Of a stretch of DNA of 64,000 bases, positions 55,760 through 64,000 are shown in pieces; the first letter of the stretch is position 1, and each line of letters starts with the position of its first letter. Source of the stretch: Piper betle (Eukaryota; Streptophyta; Magnoliopsida; Piperales; Piperaceae); the NCBI GenBank assembly GCA_033002965.1, contig JAURVB010014451.1:1-64000 (forward strand), given 5' to 3'. The notes beneath the pieces were generated by a model. It did no database searches, had not been told where the DNA came from, and saw nothing but the letters and a program-made list of their open reading frames with translations. A program made the translations under genes and the position numbers.

Positions 55760-57160
55760 TCACCTCATGTTACATTTCGCTCGACCTATGTGCAATTTTC
55801 ACTGGATAATGTAGTCTTAGAATAGTCTAGTTTTTCACGGTAATTTTGGTTCTCAAGTTAGATACTTGTTGGAACACGGGCTTCAAAGTTCTAACATTCA
55901 TAAAACGATTTGTCATGTAACATGTTCTTGAGTATGGTCTGGTGGGTGGTTTTCTACTCTTTGAAACAGAACGTTTTGTTGAGAAATGAAATGCAAGAAA
56001 CGTTAATGCTTATGGACGCTAATGGGATCTTGTTTATTGGGTGAATTGGGATGGGGAAAGGCCAAATACGCAGTCAAAGATAGAGACTGCGTAGTGGGGT
56101 TCTTTTCTCAATTCCATGAAGCCTTGGTTGCTCCAGGTGAGGGTAATCCTTTGCAGGCTTCTGTAAATTCAGAAAAAGAAACATATTTGCAGGCCAAAGT
56201 TTGATGGTGGCATGCATTGTCAGGGAACTACATTGTCTTATGATCTAAGCGATTAAAGCAAAACATGTGAAGGATGGATGATGGTGGACTGTAGAACACA
56301 ATCACGAAACAAATTAAGTCCAGTGCTGGTACTGTGTTTTTTTGTTCTGGACGAATTATGCTTGCGCACCCTACTCGCACAACTTACCCATTGCAAGATT
56401 GAACCCGAGAATTTCCATTGAAGGGAGAGTGTCCTTAACCAACAAGCTTGTAAGTGTATAACATGCTGTTGAAACATCCTAAAATTTGAGTTATTTTATA
56501 TAATTACTAGTAATCACCTTATATATTTATATGCAGATAATAGAATAGAACGTTCTTGTTTACTTTTGCTTTGATTTTTTACTTGCTTCAAGGTGTCAAT
56601 CTAGGTTTTTCAGTTTACCTTGCCTCTTTTTTCATCATGATTTTTTCGATTTCTTCTTTATAATCTATTTTAGTTAGTCAGTCTTATATTCAATATTGAT
56701 GGAGATAATATCTAATATATTAATTGAAATGTATTTATGATCTTTAATTTTGATTAAATATTTTTTAAAATTGAAAAAATGACTAAGCCATTGTTTGGGT
56801 CACGTCGTTAAATTATCATACAATGTAAGTGCAAATATAAACACTAGGGCTTGGAAAAAAAACATTAGGGATGTAACATAATATATAAACATATTCTGAT
56901 TATCTTATATACTTACATTTTTACTCTTTAAAACAAAAAAAATTAAAAAATAAAAACGTTGTTTTTTTTCTAATTGCAATTAGCACCGCTCTTTCCCTAA
57001 TCCCAACCGATAGAAACCACTCGTTCGGTCGGCCACACTACCCGCCTACCCGACCCGCTTTTCCCATCTAATTTGTGGTTTACCCGACCCGACCCGGCCC
57101 GCCTCCGCCTTCTTCTCCGCCACCGCCGCCGCCAACGACGTCGACCTCGCCGCCTCGCTC
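55760..57160. other. 3' flank of the pyrophosphatase gene and spacer
   Basis: 55748 to about 56000 is probably 3'UTR. 56640-56815 holds a single decayed TRIM repeat. From about 57000 the sequence turns GC-rich as the leader of the PHT4-type pseudogene. No other gene is supported. Confidence 0.5.
56667..56815 (+). mobile_element. Lone decayed terminal repeat of the 30-kb/43-kb TRIM family
   Basis: It carries TTAGTTAGTCAGTCTTATAT, TAATATCTAATATATTA, ATGATCTTTAATTTTGATTA and GAAAAAATGACTAAGCCA in the same order as the terminal repeats at 43405 and 43684. No partner repeat or primer site is nearby, so it is likely a solo repeat. Confidence 0.55.
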
Positions 57161-57169
57161 TCTCCTCCG

Positions 57170-58411
57170 ATGGCGACCGCTTTGGCTGCGCCGCCGACGG
57201 CCTCTTCTCGCCGCACCTCAACCACCGCCGCCGCCTCCGCAGCCACCACGGTGGCGCCGTTTCACGGTCATCTCCGGCGTCGGAGATGCGGGGAAGGGCG
57301 GTTCCGACGGGGAGGGGCCGGCGTGGTTGTGTCCGGCGAGTGAGGGAGTGATCCAGTGAGGTTTGGAGGTGAAGGGGTAGAGGAGGCGGTGGCGGCGTGT
57401 TCGGCCACTAGGGAGGAGGCAGTGGCGATTGGCGAGCTCGGCTCGAGCTGGCCGCCTTGGAAGGGCTTGCCCCAGCGGTACAAGCTCATCGGCGCGACTT
57501 CTCTTGCGTTCGTCATCTGCAACATGGACAAGGTGCTGTTTCATCTATGTTTATTGGATTAAAGAGATTTGAGCTATATCAATTGCAAGTTAGCTAAGTT
57601 TGGAATCGTTTTCATCTTTTTTGCTGTTGATCTTCTGATAAAATTGTCTGCCTACAGTGGAAACAATATCAAATTTGAGCAGATTGAGTGTATCTGAAAT
57701 CATTAGGTTAGGTTGTTGATGTAATCTCCTTTGCAAGAAGAGAATTAATATCTAAATTAATCTTTGCAAAATGATGAAAAAAGATAAAATCATTTGAACA
57801 CCATTTCTCGTAAGCATCGAAGTTTCTTTATTAAAAAAATAAAAATCTAACAGCCGATATACAGGCTTCAATGAATAAAATGAACCAAATTTTTAAGCAT
57901 AATCATCAAAGCCCCCTTAAGAAAAAAATCTAACAAGCCTTTTTGAGAGGACAGTTACATCCAATTACCATGATTGGTCGGAAATTACCCATAATTTTGC
58001 CTTACCAAAAAGATACTAAATTTTGAACAATAATATAAGCTGTTCATTTATTGAAATAAATTCCCAATGAAAAATAAATTGCAACCACGCCCTTGACTGA
58101 ACTGCATTGTTTGTTAGGTCAATCATTTCATTCCTTCTATGGAGCAAGGGGTTTTGTTTTATCAATTGCACTATGGATTAAGTTTATGTGACCATATTGA
58201 AAATGAGCTTGTGATGTATGAGATAATGTGAAGACACCTAAACTTTATGGCAAATGTAGATTTTGAGCATTTAAATTATGTGCAGATGGCTGTATATGAT
58301 GGTTGTTAATAATTCGCTCTATTTTTTAGGTAAATTTGCTATCATACCTATGTCTCGTCAGTTTGGTTGGAATGCATCGATGGCTGGTCTGGTTCAGTCT
58401 TCTTTCTTTTG
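57170..58411 (+). pseudogene. Truncated pseudogene of a PHT4-type plastid anion/phosphate transporter
   Basis: Functional relatives are 12-TM plastid carriers of the major facilitator superfamily (PHT4/ANTR). Exon 1, 57170-57532: ATG and an Ala/Ser/Thr/Arg-rich transit-peptide-like start, an in-frame TGA at 57341-57343, then WPPWKGLPQRYKLIGATSLA and FVICNMDK, the family's first conserved block, ending at a good GT donor. Exon 2 fragment, 58330-58411: after VNL about 7 bases are missing, which shifts the frame; it then reads IIPMSRQFGWNASMAGLVQS and SFF and stops matching abruptly. The remaining 10 or so membrane segments are absent. Conclusion: a 5' fragment with a stop, a frameshift and loss of the 3' part. 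The family is certain enough; the subclass is not. Confidence 0.85.
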
Positions 58412-59373
58412 ACCACCTAGGAGCTCGATCAAGATCAATGCATAGTATAATAAGCTTATTATGTAGTACTATATCTATAATGCCTTACTTTAAACCGGAT
58501 GGCCAGTGTAGTGATACTTTTTAGGTATTCTGGACCATCGCAGACGCCTAAAAATACTATTGGATGGGTTGTTCAGTGTGCTTTAACCAAGTTGGAATTT
58601 TTCTAGCTTTAGGCTTTTTTTTACTCTTCTATTCTTTATCTTAGGGTAATCCTCTCCCATATTAAAGCCTACGCTTATATTCACATGATAAACCTCTCCA
58701 GCTTTAGGAATCAATAGCAAATATACCATGTTTTAAAACCATTTTTGCGGAAACCAACTTCTTTGTAAAATAACGAGTATAAATGTAAAGTAGTAATTAA
58801 TGTTACCTTCCACAAAATTTGCCTTAAACAGGTGTTATTAGATCAGTATTATACTGTATTTAAAAGTAATTAAAGTTGTGACAGGCAATTAAAAAAATTA
58901 ACATATATGGGCTTGAAGGTCGCAAATTCACATTTGGACTACTTGTTTTTCTCCCCCTGATTTAGGCCAAGTATACATAAAAAGTCCCTCGAAGCACCTT
59001 CGAATTATATTAGGTGAAGAGACATTTATGTCAAGTAGCAAATATATCAGGAGAAAAATCGACAACTGCGTCACAATTTCGCAAACTTAGGAGCCCAAGT
59101 ATAAGAAGTATATATACCTTTCTTTCTAAAGAATTTAAATCACTTATAAAATAAACCCAGGAATCACTAGAGGGAAGCGCATACGCCCTCTGTGTCAAAC
59201 AAGTTAAAGAAACTGAAACATCTAATTAACTCAAGTAGACAACAGGAAGTACAGTAACCAGTCTGATCACAAATGAGCAAGTCTTCCTAAACTAACACAA
59301 GTTCATGACAACCCCAAGTCTGTCCCTGCCCAAATACCCAGAAGAAAAAAGAAGAAAAAGCCATAAATTCCAC
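58412..59373. other. Spacer and 3'UTR of the acidic-protein gene
   Basis: Nothing coding is seen. Roughly 59150-59373 is the likely 3'UTR of the gene on minus. Confidence 0.5.
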
Positions 59374-60865
59374 TCACTTCCTCTTCTTAGGAGGTGGTAC
59401 ATCATCATCATTTTCGTCTTCCTCATCATCATCATCTTCATCTTCATCATTATCATCATCTTCATCATTGTCATCATCATCGTCGTCCTCTTCGCTTCCT
59501 CCTCCTCCATTAGCTTCAGGGCCAACATCCTCATGGTCATCCTCATCATCAGTCAAATCATCCTCTTCCTCATCGTCAACTTGATCATCTTCAACATCTT
59601 CCTCGTCCTCGTCGTCATCGTCATCATCATCACTGCCATCCTTGTTTTCCTCAGCATTTTTATGAGAGCTTCCCCCATGAACATTGATGGGGTTCCTGGA
59701 ACAACGCTCGATTCCATTTAAAATGAAAAGAACATACAACAAAGGTTATAAGAACCAAACAAATATAATCAAAAGGCAATAACTTACCCATCATGTACAA
59801 CTTCAGTTTTTGGAAGGACGCCAGAAGGATTACACTGTAAGGCTAGCTGAACAAGAACATACTATAGATAGTCAATAGTCAGAGACAGACTAACTAATAA
59901 CAGATAAGAAAAAATGTTCCATACAATATAATCTGATCAGTAAATACAAAATCATGTTACCTACCACAATGTTTCTTATGATAGACAATCAGCCAAGATA
60001 ATCTACAAATAAAACAGGCATACCAATACCTGTACTTGCTTCCATATGAAATAGATTACACATTCTACCAACTAAATGACAACATCTAAACAATGGCTAT
60101 AATTGCCTGAAAAGTAACATTTTGTAAGAACTTATTTACAGTGTAGAAAAGAAATGCACGGACACTAAATCCTTAACGCTACAAGGAACCAACAGTACAA
60201 AGCCAGCGAGCATAATAGCAAAATGCTTCTTTTTGCTACACCCCATACAAAGAAATTAACACAAAGACAGCATCATCATAACCACAAGTACGATACAAGA
60301 TACAACTATAGAGCAAACGAAAAAACACTTTTTTACACCAAAAAACAGTATAACACTACCACTCCAACAAACATCAATGCATGAATCAAATCTTTAAAAA
60401 TAATTCTACATACACAAACTACGAAATTTGTACTCATTATCCCATCAACAAAGTAGCCTCTGTTCAGCTTTTATTACAAGAAGCAACTCAACAACAGCAA
60501 CCAAATACACTCAACTACCCACAACACATAACAAAACTCAGCACAACAATAAACATACTTTAATCCCATACCACGTCAAATCAGCACACAAAAAAACACA
60601 GAGGCTACCCTGTTCAAGAAAGTGACAATTCGTCCCAAGATGCAAACTTTGCGCACCAAACTCCCACCTCAAGCAGCCAAAAACAAGCATCACGGATTAC
60701 CAGAGATCAAAAAAAAAATCAAAAAGTGAGGATTTATACCGCCAAATGAATCCAAACGACGGACTTGGAGACGGCGAGGAGAGTCTCAACAAGAAGAGAC
60801 TCGAAGAGGGAGCAGGCCGTGGCCTCGAGGGCGAGGGATTCGCCGCAGACAACCTCCGACGCCAT
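59374..60865 (-). CDS. Small acidic protein with C-terminal basic motif (168 aa), plant-conserved, function unknown
   Basis: Exons on minus: 60740-60865, 59788-59846, 59374-59695 (507 nt, in frame). The N-terminus (MASEVVCGESLALEATACSL, then an ETLLAVSKSVVWIHLA stretch) is hydrophobic/helical and well conserved in a plant family usually labelled only by its acidic tail (for example 'prostatic spermine-binding protein-like'). Middle: NPSGVLPKTEVVHDG. The last 90 residues are mostly Asp/Glu with PEANGGGGSEED, ending DVPPPKKRK, a possible nuclear localisation signal. The exon 3 acceptor was set at TTCCAG|GAACC (59695) because it alone keeps frame. The exon 2 acceptor (59846) could be shifted by a few codons. 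No known function; chromatin or nucleolar roles are only suggested by composition. Confidence 0.8.
59394..59640. repeat. (TCA/TCC)n-like trinucleotide region coding the acidic tail
   Basis: Runs of TCATCATCATC and variants on plus encode the Asp/Glu tail on minus and produce long spurious frames in other registers. Copy number may vary between individuals. Confidence 0.85.
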
Positions 60866-60899
60866 GGCCGACTGCAGAGAAACCCTACCCCAAAACCCT

Positions 60900-61100
60900 A
60901 AAAGACAGAAAATGAAAAAGAAAAAAATGTGAGATAATTTTTTTTATTTCTTTTAGAAAACAAGGGCGATAATTAAGAGGAGGGCTTGAAAATGGCATCT
61001 TACACCTTGTAATTATGGGGTAGAGGCGCCCCACAATTACACCTAAATAAGGGTTTACGAAAATTATATTTGACTTTTTTTCTTTTTTTCTTTTTAGGGT

Positions 61101-61136
<36 letters not shown>

Positions 61137-61765
61137 GTACTCCGCACAAGGGGTGGAAATTTTTTTGTGCCCTCTTAGCATCGGGGCCATCTGATTACAT
61201 GAACATTCTAGATCTAAAAAATAAATTTAATTTGGGTCGTCCGATTATAATGACGATCGAGATCATATTTTAAGGGAAGTACATCTGGGACGTCCTTGTA
61301 ATCTGATGGCCTAAACGTGCGGGGCATAAAACAAATTTTCTGTGTTGGATGCAAAATAATCAATCTTAGGTGTGAACCCTTATTGAAGCTAACTTTTTAA
61401 ACTTCAAACATCACCGTTTATATTTTATCTGGTGGTTCATATCTTATCATTATTGATAGAACTACTTGTTGTTCTTACTCATCTATGACTCTACGATTCG
61501 ATACAAAATATATTTTTATAAAATTCACGTTTAAAAAAGTTCACGCAATTATTTTATATATATATATATATGTATAAAATAAAGTAAAGGTGGAGAGAAT
61601 CTAACGTCCTTTAAGCTACTAATTCTCTCCGTAATTGTCTAAGAAGCCAAAGACGAGACAAATTCTTCTTGTATGTTCTAAATTTCTTTATTAAGATTCA
61701 CATAGGAAAAAAGTTGTCACCGCCCTTCGTTTTTCGGTTTTCTAAAGTATTTGTAGGAGAAAGAA
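60900..61765. other. Promoter-side spacer between acidic-protein gene and hAT element
   Basis: It contains an (AT)n microsatellite at about 61103-61133 and AT-rich sequence. No gene is supported. Confidence 0.5.
61103..61133. repeat. (AT)n microsatellite
   Basis: About fifteen AT units without interruption. A second, shorter one is at about 61556-61572. Confidence 0.95.
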
Positions 61766-61770
61766 TGATC

Positions 61771-64000
61771 CATGGTTGCATGAATCGGAATCGGAATCGG
61801 AATCGGTTTTCCCGTGAATCGGAATCGGAATCGGAATCGGTCTGAATCGGCCAAGAATCGGTTCAGTTGAATCGGTTCAAATCGGTCATATACAAAAATT
61901 TGCCAACTCAGTTCAAAAATACCTGAAATACATAATTATATAATTTCTCAACATAAATACACAAATTCAAGTATTTATACAACAATCACAAAGGTATGTA
62001 ATTATGACAATACAACGGTAGAGTCATACATGAAAGAACAAATAAGAACATACCTGAAAAAACATACTCTTTATGTAATTCAAATAAGAGCAAACCTGAA
62101 AAACATACTCTTTACGTAATGAACACAATTTCATATAATTACATACCTAAAAGAGCAGCACAATTTATCACAATTTCCACAATATCAGAAGTATATACAC
62201 AATGTTCATATATCATCATCTGTGTTCTATCAAATAATAACAACAAGACATTAATACAAGTCCAAAAAATAAATGTTCAACACAATTTTACACAGTGCTT
62301 AATACTAAATCATCTAAGTCATCATCTGAATCATCTTCAGAGTCCGAGTCATTATCACCAATCGGAATAGTAGAACTATCATCCGCATTAACATGAGACC
62401 CCTGCGTAAAAGGAGGTGTAGAACTCCCACTCATATGAAGTCCCTCAGGTTCAGGAGGCAAAGACAAATTTTGTTGGGAGTCAATATGTACATCAATATC
62501 AATATTTTGTCCACTAGGAAGAGGAGGCAAAGAAAAACCACCAGACGTAGTAGAACACGATCCAATTGCAGTTTTCAATGTGTTGCCACTTTCATTTGCT
62601 ACAAAGGCCTCTTCATCTGCACCATCATTGTTGCCAACATTGGTACCAAAGAAATCATCCTACATAAAAAAAGTCATACCCTATTCATTTCAATTCAAAA
62701 AAATTCATACACAAAATCATGAATGTGATGTAAGGTTTATTTAAACATACCGATGGGGATGGGTTGTCCCGTTCTCCAACCCACTCATCTAACGAGTCTT
62801 CTAAACTCAAATTTTCACTAACTGCATCATATTTATGCCTCCACCTCAACTCGTTTTCTTTGACCCGCATGTTGTAATGAACATATACAAGATCATTTAC
62901 TCTCTTCCTTGCAAGTCGATTTCTTTTTTGGTATGTACTTGGTCAAAAGTGCTCCAATTACGTTCACACCCCGATGATGATGAAGTTTGACTAAGTATTC
63001 TAATCGCTATTTTTTGCAGTTCAGGGCAGCTTATACCATGTTGCTCCCACCATGATGCTACATTTGATAAATTGATTTACTTATAAGCTTGCAATAAATA
63101 TGAAATCTGGAGAAAAGTGGATTTTACCTGGGTGGAGGACTTTTCTATTGGTAATGGCAAGAGAATGTCCAAAATCTCCTTTTGCAGATACAAAATCGGA
63201 CCACTACAAAATATTAAAACAAAATGAATCATCATATTTAGTTATACATAAACATTTATATATAAAAATTAAAAATAATAGTATCTTGACCTGCAAAGAT
63301 GCCATGGATCGAGCTACCTCATTGACTTCCAAACGACAAATGACATCATTGAATGCACGATACACCTCACTTGGCTACAAAATTATTCCCAATCAACCAC
63401 AAGCAATATGAAATTGTTAAAAAAATCATAAAAGGAATGTAAGTCAAATAAGAGCATACAATGTTTGAGTCAGGGCGATAACGGGTTTGAGGATTAAGCA
63501 TATATGCTGCAGCATGAAGAGGATGACAAAATTGATTCGCCCATCTCTTGGTGATGATATCAACAAATAACTTGTATCGCTCTACTTTCATGTCATGTAC
63601 CTCTTTTATTTTTTCTATGGTCTTTTGCATTTCATCATAAACGAATGGCATCGAGGGTCTTTCATCACTATCCACCAATCTCAAAAATCGAATAAGTGGC
63701 TCAATTGTTTTATGGACAAATTCCATCTTCTTCCAAAAATGTGCACTCAAGATAATATTTTCAGCTGCTATTCCATCCTCATCTTTTGCAAACTTCGATG
63801 ATGAATACATTTCAGAAACAAACATCTTTTTCAGAGCCTGCTTGTGTTCCAGGAAACTAGCAATCGTCAAAAAATGAGTAGCAAATCTAGTTGCCCCAGG
63901 TCTCACCAATTCATGTCCATTTGTAAAATTATTCCTCATAAGAGCCAACAACCATGAGTGGTTGTATATAAGTTTAGTGACTTTCTGTGCATTCATAATA
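61771..64000 (-). mobile_element. hAT-superfamily transposon with transposase, runs off the right edge
   Basis: The left terminus CATGGTTGCATGAATCGG (61771) begins a run of GGAATC/AATCGG hexamers to about 61890. The 8 bases before it, GAATGATC, would be the target duplication; the partner is outside the window. Transposase pieces on minus: beyond 64000 to 63460 (LVRPGATRFATHFLTIASFL, then VHKTIEPLIRFLRLVDSDERP and AYMLNPQTRY), 63291-63374, 63128-63204, 62751-63057 (hATC dimerisation domain: SWWEQHGISCPELQKIAIRI, then LSQTSSSSGCERNWSTFDQVH), and 62288-62659 (acidic tail). The hATC exon has six A in AAAAAAG (62924-62929 on plus) where the family needs seven, shifting frame before NDLVYVHYNMRVKENELRW. 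The BED finger and N-terminal part lie to the right. Domain call is strong; activity is doubtful given the frameshift. Confidence 0.9.

Noticed and set aside
59305..59721. 138-codon hydrophobic Ile/Phe frame on plus
   Set aside because: Antisense of the Asp/Glu-rich tail of the gene on minus (GAT/GAA read backwards gives Ile/Phe).

Overview
The window is nuclear DNA of a flowering plant. It holds intron-rich genes with plant-specific products, AT-rich spacers, and LINE, hAT, LTR and TRIM-type transposons. The glycerol kinase exons are very GC-rich while neighbouring genes are not. That bimodal GC use is more typical of monocots, so a non-grass monocot is my guess; the species cannot be named.

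Layout, left to right. (1) 75-1705, minus: 5' exons of a TOPLESS-type corepressor that runs off the left edge, with a 1-bp frameshift in exon 2 and TRIM-like repeats in intron 1. (2) 2.1-7.7 kb: AT-rich spacer with a probable LTR fragment. (3) 7735-18669, minus: complete 15-exon leucine-rich-repeat gene (577 aa) whose LRR exons are mostly exactly 72 nt and phase 1. Two of its introns appear to be GC-AG. Its leader probably starts near 24.2 kb across a 5.3-kb intron that holds a 3.5-kb LINE with target-site duplications. (4) 26.13-35.41 kb, plus: full-length but dead copy of an ankyrin-DHHC protein S-acyltransferase (TIP1/PAT24 type). It has several stops and frameshifts and lost zinc-site residues, and its introns hold a TRIM, an LTR-like fragment and a non-autonomous hAT element. 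(5) 36542-39718, minus: intact glycerol kinase (518 aa). (6) 42103-46824, plus: intact peroxisomal sulfite oxidase (397 aa) with a TRIM in intron 1. (7) 51536-55747, plus: intact type I vacuolar H+-pyrophosphatase (768 aa). (8) 57170-58411, plus: 5' fragment of a PHT4-type anion transporter, a pseudogene. (9) 59374-60865, minus: small acidic protein with a C-terminal basic motif (168 aa). (10) 61771 to the right edge: a hAT transposon, transposase on minus, whose end sequence matches the small hAT element at 33.5-34.3 kb.

The genes are independent single-copy-style plant genes (transcription, lipid/glycerol metabolism, sulfur detoxification, tonoplast energisation) and do not form a pathway or cluster. 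All exon models were built by hand from splice sites, reading-frame continuity and remembered family sequences. The intact genes keep frame across every junction. I saw no undescribed multi-gene system. The most unusual items are the matched hAT pair, the modular LRR exons with GC-AG introns, the tandem repeats inside introns, and three 1-nt homopolymer losses that need a check against raw reads.
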